A stretch of 64,000 bases of DNA, taken from positions 19,857 to 83,856 of the forward strand of contig JAJSAL010000151.1 of the NCBI GenBank assembly GCA_024274705.1, read 5' to 3'. Of this stretch, positions 33,650 to 41,893 are shown piece by piece. Position 1 is the stretch's first letter, and the number at the start of each line of letters is the position of its first letter. The position numbers and the translations under genes were made by a program. This DNA is from Spirochaetota bacterium. GTDB lineage: Bacteria; Spirochaetota; Spirochaetia; SPDA01; JAJSAL01. Under the pieces are notes generated by a model. It worked only from the letters and a program-made list of their open reading frames with translations. It ran no database searches and was not told the DNA's origin.

Positions 33650-34804
33650 TTATTCCTTCGGCAGGATCCCGTTTTCGATAAAATTCCAGAAAACCGGCGT
33701 TTTCACCTCTTTTCCGGAATATGAAAGAAACGTGATGTCTTCTTTTCCGAACTTTACCGATGTAACCCGGTCAAAGGTTGAGGGAATCTTTATAACACCT
33801 TCGATATAATTGATGATCAGTGGTTTCTTAGGGTTAAGCGTCACCGTCGTAGCGATCCCCTGTTCGGTAAGAGCATTCTTTTTAGCGGACATCTTAAGTC
33901 CGTCCGCAAGAAAGGCGCAGGTGTCTTCAAGACCGAGGCACCGGTTTCTTCCATTCCAGGGAGGGGCGTGACGCCCTTTATTCGACATCCACAGCACGGT
34001 TTGTGGGAGGACTTCCGCGTTTTTCAGGGAGTACCAGAGATACCCCATGGAAGGTACAGCCGCTGTTGTCCAGGACGGTTTTGTCCCTGGTTTCTGGTAG
34101 ACCCCGGCGACATCCTCAAATCCTTCCTTCGAGGGAAACAGGGTGAGATCAACGAAAGGTTCGTCTTTCCAGATCGTGGGAACCTTTGACAGGTTCTTAA
34201 ATACCGCACCAGGGGCAAGAAAAGAATACTCCCTGTCGGAATGACAGAGATAGTCCCTTCCGGCAGTCATACCAAAGCGGATAGGACATGTGGTAACCCG
34301 GAGTGAACCATCTTTTTCAGGAACAGCGAGGGTTGCGTGGTGGCCGAGGCACATCTTCCCGGAGTACCCTTCCAGAGAATGCTGTGTATACACGGCATTA
34401 TGTCCATCAACGATGGACAGGGTCTTTGTTACCGTCCCTGGTCTCACTTTTGTTTTCAGGCTGAGTACCAGCCGGGTAACCGGGCCCTGTCTGCTGGCTG
34501 ACTTGGTTTTCCATTCCGAAGATGCCGGTTCACCATGAACCGGGTGCTCTTCTTTCCGGTACGTGTTCACAGCGCCGAAGGGCATGCAGAAAAAATTTCC
34601 CCGTAAGGGTTCCAGGACCGGAAGGCCTGCTTTTTCCGGTTCGTTCTGCCAGGGACTTATGTAATACGGCTGTACCGGTTTCGTGTTTTTATAAAACGTA
34701 ACAGGAGCCATGTGTGCGCCCTGCTCTGTAACTGCGAGTTCTATCGAATCATTTTCCATGATCCAGCAGGGTTTGTTCTCTATGCTTTTCATTACAGGTT
34801 TCAT
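33650..34804 (-). CDS. aldose-epimerase-like (galactose mutarotase fold) protein
   Basis: 384 residues, all beta, with ELAVTEQGAHMAPVTFY near the start, FCMPFGAVNTY, QHSLEGYSGKMCLGHHATL and VLWMSNKGRHAPPWNGRNRCLGLEDTCAF. The paired His near residue 165 and the GLE near residue 305 fit the His/Glu arrangement of aldose 1-epimerase-like enzymes. Overall similarity is distant, so the sugar is unknown. It is the last gene of the RpiR-headed operon and follows the HAD gene by 46 bases. Confidence 0.6.
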   Translation of the reverse strand: MKPVMKSIENKPCWIMENDSIELAVTEQGAHMAPVTFYKNTKPVQPYYISPWQNEPEKAGLPVLEPLRGNFFCMPFGAVNTYRKEEHPVHGEPASSEWKTKSASRQGPVTRLVLSLKTKVRPGTVTKTLSIVDGHNAVYTQHSLEGYSGKMCLGHHATLAVPEKDGSLRVTTCPIRFGMTAGRDYLCHSDREYSFLAPGAVFKNLSKVPTIWKDEPFVDLTLFPSKEGFEDVAGVYQKPGTKPSWTTAAVPSMGYLWYSLKNAEVLPQTVLWMSNKGRHAPPWNGRNRCLGLEDTCAFLADGLKMSAKKNALTEQGIATTVTLNPKKPLIINYIEGVIKIPSTFDRVTSVKFGKEDITFLSYSGKEVKTPVFWNFIENGILPKE

Positions 34805-34850
34805 GTAGTTACTTCCTCCGGGAAAAAGCTTACCCCTTTAGAGGAATTTG

Positions 34851-35423
34851 TCAACGTGTTTCATGTTCTTGGGCGGAAAAAAACCGAAAACAGTGCATGC
34901 CTCCGGCCCGGGCCGCTTCGACACCGGCATCGGAATCTTCGATAACCACGCACCGGGAGGGAGACCGGTCCATCCTTTTTGCCGCTTCCAGAAAGAGGTC
35001 CGGGTGGGGTTTTCCTTTTTCAACATCCTCCGATGATACGATGATGTCCACAGGAATATCGAACCGCTCTACCACGGGCAGTATGGATGGTTTAGAACTT
35101 CCCGACGCGACAGCCACAGGATGCCCTGCATTTTTTAGCGACCTGAAAAGTTCGATATTACACGGTATGGACTCAACGAGATCGAAATGGTCCTTTGCGA
35201 TCTCGTTTTTTCTCCGGTATATGGCTTCCACATCCCTATCCACCCCGGTGTTACGGCAGAAGTACGCTATCTGTTCTCTCCCGGTCATGCCCGCCTGACG
35301 GTAGAACTGCCCCCTGTCTATGGGAACGCCCGCTTCTTCCAGGGCCCGGCTGTAAGCGGAAAAATGGAGGGGCATGGTATTCACCAGGACTCCGTCAAAG
35401 TCGAAGATATACCCTATTTCCAC
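34851..35423 (-). CDS. HAD-superfamily phosphatase/phosphomutase (beta-PGM type)
   Basis: 190 residues from a GTG at 35423 with GGAGGTGAT upstream; the ORF-track start at 35522 lies inside the E1-beta gene and is rejected. Motif I is FDFDGVLVNT with both Asp residues, motif II VASGSS, motif III KGKPHPD and motif IV VIEDSDAGVEAA. A small helical cap between motifs I and II marks the beta-phosphoglucomutase group. It dephosphorylates or isomerises a sugar phosphate. It overlaps the E1-beta stop by ten bases. Confidence 0.84.
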   Translation of the reverse strand: MEIGYIFDFDGVLVNTMPLHFSAYSRALEEAGVPIDRGQFYRQAGMTGREQIAYFCRNTGVDRDVEAIYRRKNEIAKDHFDLVESIPCNIELFRSLKNAGHPVAVASGSSKPSILPVVERFDIPVDIIVSSEDVEKGKPHPDLFLEAAKRMDRSPSRCVVIEDSDAGVEAARAGGMHCFRFFSAQEHETR

Positions 35424-36445
35424 TCCATCACCTCCAGGACGGCCTTTTCGATATCCCCAAGTCCGGGTACTGCATCCGTTTCCATGGCAGGAGCGAAGGG
35501 AATCGGCGTGTCCACGGCACATACCCGTTTCACCGGGCTTTTAAGATAGAAAAGCCCCTGTTCCGCCATAAGCGCTCCGATCTCCGCGGCCGCCCCTGCG
35601 GTGACAACTTCTTCCATGGCAATGACCACACGTCCTGTTTTGGAGACAGAGACGAGAATAGTTTCTCTATCCAGGGGAACCAGGGTACGAAGGTCTAACA
35701 CTTCCACATCGATTCCTTCCCTCCCGAGATGTTGTGCCGCTTCAAGGGCCAGGTGTACCATAAGGCTCGTGGCAATAATGGTTACATCCTTCCCGGCACG
35801 TTTGACATCAGCTTTGCCGAAAGGGATAGTGTACTCTTCGTCCGGTGCCGGAGCATACACGTTGCTTAAAGAGTCCACAGCGCTTTTCGCCTTACCTCCC
35901 GGGGAAGCGCCGCCGTAGAGCATCTTGTGTTCCAGGAACACGACCGGGTTTTCGTCCCTAACGGCAGTCTTGAGCAGCCCTTTCGCATCGTAGGGAGTGG
36001 AAGGAAGGACAACTTTAAGACCGGGACAGTGCATAAACCACCCCTCCAGGCATTGGGAATGCTGGGCGGCCCTTCCGGTAGCACCCATGGGGGCCCGAAG
36101 CACCAAGGGAACAGAGACCTGCCCCCCCATCATGGAGCGTATTTTCGCGGCCTGGTTGCAGAGCTGGTCCATGCCGCAGGCGATAAAATCGTTGAACTGC
36201 ATTTCCGCAACAGGAATAAGACCGGTCATGGCAGCCCCCACGGCAGCGCCTATGATAGCTGCTTCGGAGATGGGGGTATCCCTGACCCGTTTCTCGCCGA
36301 ACCGCTGATAAAGCCCTTCGGTAACCCTGTATGCTCCGCCGAATACGCCGATATCTTCTCCTAAAAGAACGACCCGGCTGTCCCTTTCCATCTCTTCTAA
36401 AAGCCCCTGACGCAGGGCCTGTACGATGTTTTTTTTCATTGTCAC
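35414..36445 (-). CDS. 2-oxoacid dehydrogenase E1 beta, second complex
   Basis: 343 residues. IVQALRQGLLEEMERDSRVVLLGEDIGVFGGAYRVT, DTPISEAAIIGAAVGAA, FNDFIACGMDQLCNQAAKIRSMMGG and VVIAMEEVVTAGAAAEI are all E1-beta signatures, parallel to the protein at 2962. Its E1-alpha partner upstream carries an amber stop, so the complex may be inactive in this strain, or E1-beta may work with the intact E1-alpha at 3975. Encoded in the order RpiR-E2-cyclase-E1alpha-E1beta-HAD. Confidence 0.87.
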   Translation of the reverse strand: MTMKKNIVQALRQGLLEEMERDSRVVLLGEDIGVFGGAYRVTEGLYQRFGEKRVRDTPISEAAIIGAAVGAAMTGLIPVAEMQFNDFIACGMDQLCNQAAKIRSMMGGQVSVPLVLRAPMGATGRAAQHSQCLEGWFMHCPGLKVVLPSTPYDAKGLLKTAVRDENPVVFLEHKMLYGGASPGGKAKSAVDSLSNVYAPAPDEEYTIPFGKADVKRAGKDVTIIATSLMVHLALEAAQHLGREGIDVEVLDLRTLVPLDRETILVSVSKTGRVVIAMEEVVTAGAAAEIGALMAEQGLFYLKSPVKRVCAVDTPIPFAPAMETDAVPGLGDIEKAVLEVMEWK

Positions 36446-36456
36446 AGCTCCATCTG

Positions 36457-37410
36457 TTATTTGAATACGTAGTCCCTGTACGCTGAAGGATCAGGGTCCG
36501 GGCCGGCTTCCGCAAAAGCGACGGATTCTTCTATCACCTTCTCCGCTTCCCCTTCGATACTGTCCAGCAGGTATTCCTGTATGTTCAGTTCCTCTATAAG
36601 AATGTTTCGATAGTACGATATGGGATCCCGCTCTTTCCACTCCTCCAGTTCCTCTTTGTCCCGGTACGTGGCGGGCTCGAAACGGGAGTGCCCCCTGAAC
36701 CGGTAGGTCTTGCATTCCAGGAGCGTCGGCCCCTTTCCAGCCCTGGCCCTTTCGATACTTTCACCGGCTTTGGCATAGACATCCCGGACATCCATCCCAT
36801 CGGCAATGATCCCGGGGATACCGTAAGACCCGGCTCTCTCCGCAATATGTTCGATATTGGTCACCCTCCGGTAGTGGGTGGAAAACCCGTAGAGATTATT
36901 TTCACACACGAATACGACCGGCAGCTGCCACACCGAAGCGAGATTGAGGGCTTCGTGAAAAGCCCCCTCGTTGGCCGCGCCGTCACCGAAAAAAGCAACA
37001 GCCACGTTGCCGTTTTCCATGTAACTACAGGTCCACCCGGCGCCGACAGCTATGGGGATGCCCCCGGCAACGATGGCGTTTGCCCCGAGCATGCCCACGC
37101 TGAAATCCGCTATATGCATGGAACCGCCCATTCCCCTGCAGCAGCCGGTGCTCTTCGCGAACATTTCCGCCATAACCGCGTTTATATCCGCCCCCTTGGC
37201 GATGCAGTGACCGTGCCCCCGGTGTGTACTGGTGATGTAATCTTCCTTCGAGAGATGGGCACACACACCGGCTGCCACTGCCTACTGCCCATTGTACTGG
37301 TGCATACTCCCGGGCATTGCCCTGGTGGAAAAGAGATAAAAGAGTTTTTCCTCGAATTTTCTCATCAATACCATGGTTTTATAGAGCCCTAAGGCAGTAT
37401 CTTCGTTCAT
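36457..37410 (-). pseudogene. 2-oxoacid dehydrogenase E1 alpha, second complex, interrupted by an amber codon
   Basis: The frame from ATG 37410 (GGAGG just upstream) reads MNEDTALGLYKTMVLMRKFEE to GSMHQYNGQ. It then meets TAG at 37284-37282 and continues AVAAGVCAHLS to the end. The intact paralogue at 3975 has GQEACAVGV, so the stop replaces the conserved Glu codon (GAG to TAG is one base). Downstream motifs are whole: STHRGHGHCIAKG, FFGDGAANEGAFHEALNLASVWQLP and FRGHSRFEPATY. The ORF track lists only the part from GTG 37278. Read through, it would have 317 residues. A nonsense mutation or a sequence error is likeliest. Confidence 0.82.
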
Positions 37411-38079
37411 CTATTCCTCCTCTAAAGCGACAAGCCGCACCGGACACGCGTCGAGACCTTGTATGCTTAAGGCCAGGATAAACAGGGTGAACCGCTCTTT
37501 TTTGAGTGTATCCAGGTGCGCAGCGAATTCGATAATCGGAATATCCCTGTCCATCAGGAACTGGTGGTTCGGCTGGTTCGGTACCCCTTTCAGCTCTATG
37601 CCGGATGCATCAGACCCGACAAGATTGATGTTCTTCTCGTTTACCAGCCACTTTACCGCGTCATGGTCAAGGATAGGCCGGTCGTGGGAACGCCCTGTCC
37701 GGTAGTACCGTGCACAGTTGAAATTGAACAGGACGGAATCCCCGGGAAGGATCATTTTCTCTATGTCCAGGAGTTCATCCGGTGTTACGAACTCTCCCGG
37801 CTGTTTATGAGAAAAATCGAGAAGCACACAATCGGAAATCAGCCTTTTCAGCGGGAAGCGGGAAGCGTCCATCCCTCTTCGGTTGTGATGGTAGGGAAAT
37901 TCGATATGGGTTCCACAATGGGAAAACATGCGTATCTCCTGTAATATGTACCAGGTGTCCTTGTCCTTTTTATACTGAGGGTACAGCTCGGTGGTGTCGT
38001 AAGTTTCCAGTTCCAGGTTATACTCTTCTTTTCCCGGAATAAGCTGGTGGCTTAAGTCTAGGAATCTTCCAGAAATCAT
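37411..38079 (-). CDS. cyclase-family metal-dependent hydrolase
   Basis: 222 residues from the ATG at 38079, which overlaps the E2 stop as ATGA. The family motif HxGTHxExPxHH appears as HCGTHIEFPYHH near residue 55, and GSDASGIELKG plus DIPIIEFAAHLD complete the cyclase/kynurenine-formamidase fold. Members hydrolyse or dehydrate amides, lactones and cyclic acids using Zn or Mn. It lies between E2 and E1-alpha genes, which is an unusual insertion in such an operon, so it may prepare the 2-oxoacid or handle a product. Substrate unknown. Confidence 0.82.
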   Translation of the reverse strand: MISGRFLDLSHQLIPGKEEYNLELETYDTTELYPQYKKDKDTWYILQEIRMFSHCGTHIEFPYHHNRRGMDASRFPLKRLISDCVLLDFSHKQPGEFVTPDELLDIEKMILPGDSVLFNFNCARYYRTGRSHDRPILDHDAVKWLVNEKNINLVGSDASGIELKGVPNQPNHQFLMDRDIPIIEFAAHLDTLKKERFTLFILALSIQGLDACPVRLVALEEE

Positions 38080-39155
38080 CGTTCCGCCCATTCCATGGTT
38101 CCCATTTCAAAGGTTTCCATCCTGGTTTTAAAATCCTTTAAAAACCTGGCGGCATACGCGCCGTTGATGATACGGTGGTCCACCGTCAGCGTAACGGTCA
38201 TAACCGGCCGGACAACCGGTTCATTTTCCAGAACCACCGTCGCTTCTCTTATCGATCCGAAGGTCAGGGCAGCTGCCGCACCCGGGGGAATGATGGCATC
38301 GAAGGCGGTAATGCCGTACATGCCGAGGTTGCTCAAAAGAAGGGTAAACCCTTTCAGTTCGTCAGCAGAAACACTCCCCCGGGACACCCCGGCAATACAA
38401 TCTCCCAGGTCGGCATCGATCTCTTTAAGGCTTTTACCCCGGGGATCGGGCAGGACAGGGGTATAGAGATCATCATGTACGGAAACAGCATAGCCGACCC
38501 CCGGGGATGCGGATTCCCTGATTCCTGATTCATCCATCACCCAGTGGAACTTAGGATAACCGGGAAGCACTTCCACGGATATCTTGATAAACAGGGCATC
38601 GAAGCGGATACCCCGCTCCTTTACCTTTTTCGCCCGGGTCATATCGATTTCAGCCGTAAGGTGGATCACCGGGGTCTCCCTGTGGCTCACCGACACCGCC
38701 CTGGCAACGGCGGACTGGTTTTTAGAAAGGAGGACGTCCGCAGGTTTTCTCTGGGGAGATATCCCGCCTCCATGAGCTTCAATGTCGGATACGGTAATGG
38801 TATGGTTAGGTCCCGACCCGTGTACCCGGGACAGGTCGATTCCCATCTCTGTCGCGCGTTTCCGGGCCCGGGGCATGATCCCGGGTGCAGCAGGTTTCCC
38901 TTTTTCGATCTCTTCCCCGGAAGCTCCGATGTACCCAAGGATATCTCCGGGTGTTATCACATCTCCTTCCTGTACAATTCGGGCGATCAGGTACCCCCCG
39001 GTGTGGGCTTCGATCTCCAATACTCCTTTTTGGGCCTCTATTTCCGCTACAAGCTCCCCGGCACGGACAGGTTCCCCTTCCTTCTTGTGCCAGTGTACAA
39101 GGGTAATCTCGTCCCCCAGTTCACCTGATCCGGGAACTATGATCTGTTCCGCCAT
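38076..39155 (-). CDS. dihydrolipoamide acyltransferase E2, second complex
   Basis: 359 residues. The lipoyl domain has EIEAQKGVLEIEAHTGG with the lipoyl Lys, a short binding domain follows (MPRARKRATEMGIDLSRVHGSGP), and the catalytic domain ends VDHRIINGAYAARFL. The Asp of HRxxDG is Asn, as in the other E2 of the window. It is about 70 residues shorter than the first E2, with one binding segment instead of two. It starts four bases after the RpiR stop and overlaps the cyclase gene by four bases. Confidence 0.84.
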   Translation of the reverse strand: MAEQIIVPGSGELGDEITLVHWHKKEGEPVRAGELVAEIEAQKGVLEIEAHTGGYLIARIVQEGDVITPGDILGYIGASGEEIEKGKPAAPGIMPRARKRATEMGIDLSRVHGSGPNHTITVSDIEAHGGGISPQRKPADVLLSKNQSAVARAVSVSHRETPVIHLTAEIDMTRAKKVKERGIRFDALFIKISVEVLPGYPKFHWVMDESGIRESASPGVGYAVSVHDDLYTPVLPDPRGKSLKEIDADLGDCIAGVSRGSVSADELKGFTLLLSNLGMYGITAFDAIIPPGAAAALTFGSIREATVVLENEPVVRPVMTVTLTVDHRIINGAYAARFLKDFKTRMETFEMGTMEWAER

Positions 39156-39159
39156 TGTT

Positions 39160-40032
39160 TCAATTTCTCCTTTTTGTCTGTTTCCGGCGCAGCAGATTGT
39201 CCGTAAGGATGCTGATGCCCTTAAGGTCGTATAACGGCGTCCGGTACCTGGCTGTTAAAAGGTACAGGGCATCGATAATACACAGCAGGGCCACCCTGCC
39301 GGACAGGGCAGCTACTCTCACCGCTGTTTCCGGAAAAGATGTATAGAAATTATACCTGCATACCCGGGACAGGGGTGCTCCGGGATAGTTGGAAATACCC
39401 ACCGTGAGGGCACCCTGCTCCCGGGCCATGCGCGCGGATTCAACGGTGAGGATGGTCTCACCGGAATGCGAAAGGGCTATGACCCCGGTATTTACATCAG
39501 CAGCGGCAGCGTTAAAGATCATCTCTGCAGGATCTGTGTATGCAGCCGCCTGGAACCCCAGGAACCTGAACCGCATCGCCGCATCTCCCGCGAGGAAGCC
39601 TGAACTGCCGACCCCGAAAAAAACGATCCTGCTCTTTTCCGTGAGCTTCCTGACGCATTCCACCACCTCATCGGGATCGAGAAGGGCCAGGGAGTCCTTA
39701 AGGCTCTGCCGGTTTCCCTGGAACGTTTTTCTAAGAACGTCCCGGTCCGTGTCGTCCGGGCCTATTCCCTGGAAAAGCGCATCCTCTTCCGCCGAACCGG
39801 TCCGGGCAAGATCCACCTTAAATGCCCTTAAACCAGGGTACCCCAGCTTTTTCACGAACCTGCTGACCGTTGCAACACTACTGCCGCTGTTTTCCGCAAT
39901 CTGTTCCACCGTCAGCAGGGGTACCTGGCCGGCATGAGCCGAGATATAACCGGCAACCCGTTTTTCCGCTTTCGGCATACGGTGATGCATACCTTCAATT
40001 CTCGCCAGTATGGTGTTCACAGAAATCTCCAT
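39160..40032 (-). CDS. RpiR-family transcriptional regulator, second copy
   Basis: 290 residues. The helix-turn-helix contains VEQIAENSGSSVATVSRFVKKLGYPGLRAFK; the SIS domain has FFGVGSSGFLAGDAAMRF and GVIALSHSGETILTVESA. It heads the operon E2-cyclase-E1alpha-E1beta-HAD-mutarotase. Two near-palindromic operators, one inside its promoter spacer and one over its start codon, indicate strong autorepression relieved by a sugar phosphate. The N-terminal helix region parallels the RpiR at 7665. Confidence 0.89.
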   Translation of the reverse strand: MEISVNTILARIEGMHHRMPKAEKRVAGYISAHAGQVPLLTVEQIAENSGSSVATVSRFVKKLGYPGLRAFKVDLARTGSAEEDALFQGIGPDDTDRDVLRKTFQGNRQSLKDSLALLDPDEVVECVRKLTEKSRIVFFGVGSSGFLAGDAAMRFRFLGFQAAAYTDPAEMIFNAAAADVNTGVIALSHSGETILTVESARMAREQGALTVGISNYPGAPLSRVCRYNFYTSFPETAVRVAALSGRVALLCIIDALYLLTARYRTPLYDLKGISILTDNLLRRKQTKRRN

Positions 40033-40047
40033 GTAAATATATTACAT
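40031..40047. promoter_or_regulatory. RpiR operator 1, over the start codon
   Basis: ATGTAAATATATTACAT is a perfect ATGTAA-N5-TTACAT inverted repeat. It contains the start codon of the RpiR gene on the minus strand. The core TGTAA-N5-TTACA matches the known operator type of the RpiR-family protein HexR. Confidence 0.7.
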
Positions 40048-40058
40048 TCTAAAACAGT

Positions 40059-40087
40059 ATAATATGTAACTATATTTCATTTGTCAA
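40059..40087 (-). promoter_or_regulatory. promoter of the second RpiR/E2/E1 operon
   Basis: On the minus strand TTGACA (40087-40082), a 17-base spacer and TATTAT (40064-40059). Confidence 0.72.
40064..40080. promoter_or_regulatory. RpiR operator 2, inside the promoter spacer
   Basis: ATGTAACTATATTTCAT is a near-palindrome of the same form as operator 1, filling the space between -10 and -35. The two centres are 33 bases apart, about three helical turns, so two dimers could bind on one face. Confidence 0.65.
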
Positions 40088-40246
40088 CAGGGAGGGGGGA
40101 AAACCAGGATCATTTGAAATTCCACCCCAAGTGCTACATTATGGGAACATCAAACATATTAAGGAGATAAGAAAGTATTATGGGAAAGTTGAAAACCCGG
40201 GGCGGGATCGCATAAAGGAACCGCTCCCGCAGTTATCGCGCCGGGA

Positions 40247-40270
40247 GGTGCAGGGCTTCGGCTCTGCACC
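40247..40270. terminator. TTCG-loop hairpin after the frameshifted isomerase gene
   Basis: GGTGCAG and CTGCACC pair around GGCTTCGGCT, giving a very stable hairpin directly after the minus-strand stop at 40272. The T-run is poor in both directions, so it may protect the mRNA end as much as terminate. The rest of 40088-40246 shows only a possible 11-codon ORF at 40181. Confidence 0.45.
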
Positions 40271-40271
40271 T

Positions 40272-41260
40272 TTATGTACCCCCCAAAAGGGCTTCGCGGA
40301 TCATCCTCGATGCAGCCATGGTGTTCCCTTCGGTAATGATCCCTTTGATCCGTTCCCTGCCCATGGTTTCCAGCAGGTTGTGGAGGCCCTGGATCCAGCC
40401 GATGCTTTCGGAGGCTGCTTCCAGGCCGTCCTCGCGGTAAGGGAAAATATCCAGGGCGTACCATCCGTCATAACCGATCCGGTCCAGCCAGTACAGGGTT
40501 TCCAGTAGTTCGATGGTATGCACGGACCCGGCGGTCATATCATCGTCCCAGTGCCGCCAGTTGTCGTTGAAGTGCATGTATTTAAGCTTATCCCCGAAAT
40601 AATGGAGGAGAGCCAGTGATTCCGCAGGATGTTCGTAGGCTTCCAGGACGTGACCAATATCGACCATGGCACCTACATTCGGTTTATTCACTTTTTCGAT
40701 CAGGAGGAGGGTCTTTCCCACGGTACTGACGGTACAGTGGGTGCGGGGTTCTTTGGGTTTGTATTCGATAACAAGGTCTACCCCGGGAAGATGTTCCGCA
40801 CATTCGATGGTCCCGTCGATGATGCGGTCCCACTGAAGGGGATAATCAGCGGCAAAAGGGTAGTCGTATCCGTCCTGTCCGAACCATAAGTCCACAACGG
40901 TACAGTCCAGCTCTTTTGCCCAGTCCATCGAGTTTTTCACGGTCTCCACCGCATCTTTCCTGACCGCCGGATCATTCGAAGAAAAGGAACCTTCCCCCAC
41001 TTAGCGGATGCCCAGATATCCGGAGTAACACACGTCACCTTTAAGCCGGCATCCCGGACCTGTGAGCGGATCGCCGTTAGATTATCATCATTCACATGCC
41101 ATTTGCCCACCAGTTCCACGCCGGACAAACCGGGAATACCGGCTGCAGCCTGTATAAGCTCTTCCGTCGAACGACGGGGTCCGTATCCGTCCAGCACATA
41201 CCTGTCCGCACAGCCGTTAAAGGTGTTGATATTCGCAGAAAATTTCAGTTTATACTCCAT
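40272..41260 (-). pseudogene. TIM-barrel sugar isomerase/epimerase with a one-base frameshift
   Basis: Two overlapping track ORFs make one protein. The 5' part reads MEYKLKFSANINTFNGCADR to DIWASAKWGK and the 3' part GSFSSNDPAVRKDAVETVKN to the end. Adding one G to the GGGGG run at about 40996-41000 restores KWGEGSFSSND and a 329-residue product. The restored protein parallels the one at 23855 (IEYKPKEPRTH, MVDIGH, MHFNDNWRHWDDD, WYALDIFPYR). All barrel metal-site motifs are intact, so the shift is recent or a homopolymer sequencing error. Confidence 0.82.
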
Positions 41261-41354
41261 ACATTCCTCCTAAACGTTTCCAGTCTTCCAGACATACACA
41301 ATAGAGGGGAACATACTTTTCAGGAAGATCGATAATCCTGAAGCTGTTCACCGG

Positions 41355-41792
41355 TCAGTCCCGGGTCCTGATATCAGGGGAAAGGAATACCTTTGTCTTC
41401 ATGGAGTTCGTAATCAGGCACGCCTGTTCTGCTTTTTCGATGATCCTCCCCGCCCTTTCCGCGGCGTGGTCGTCAGGAACCACTATCTCCGGTTTCAGCT
41501 GGATCTCGGAAACCATAAATCTTTTCTCAACCCTTTCCAGTTTCCCTGTCCCCTCACAGGCGTAAGAGAGGAACTCCAGCTTCGAGTTCTCAGCGATTGC
41601 AAGAAATGTGGTCATGAGACATGCGTTGGCGGCCGCAACATACAGGTGCTCCGGGGACCAGATATTAGGTACGCCCCCGGGGAACTCCGGCGGTGTCGCG
41701 ACTTCGATCTTCGGAAGCGTGGGTTCCGAAAGGTCCCCGGTCTTCCCTTCGTTCCAGGTGACATTGGTCGAATAATAATGAACTTCTTCCAT
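41355..41792 (-). CDS. OsmC-like protein
   Basis: 145 residues from ATG 41792, which has AAAGGAG upstream; the track start is 59 codons too early. PNIWSPEHLYVAAANACLMTTFLAIAE holds the first redox Cys and AEQACLITNSMKTKVFL the second, about 70 residues apart as in Ohr/OsmC peroxide reductases. A third Cys follows the first by about 19 residues. It probably reduces organic peroxides. It is transcribed on the minus strand ahead of the frameshifted isomerase. Confidence 0.82.
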   Translation of the reverse strand: MEEVHYYSTNVTWNEGKTGDLSEPTLPKIEVATPPEFPGGVPNIWSPEHLYVAAANACLMTTFLAIAENSKLEFLSYACEGTGKLERVEKRFMVSEIQLKPEIVVPDDHAAERAGRIIEKAEQACLITNSMKTKVFLSPDIRTRD

Positions 41793-41893
41793 ACATTCTC
41801 CTTTAAAAAAATGATGGCACATTATAAGGCCTGTGTCAAAAGCAATACGTCCGTCTTGCTTTATCTGGTAAACCTTTGTATCTTCCTTCACAT

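Noticed and set aside
37282-37284. TAG as a programmed pyrrolysine codon
   Set aside because: The site aligns to a conserved Glu in a non-methylamine enzyme, and TAG is used as a normal stop by neighbouring genes.
40181-40216. 11-codon ORF (MGKLKTRGGIA) with AAGGAG upstream as a leader peptide
   Set aside because: The ribosome-site spacing is long and no plus-strand gene follows it.
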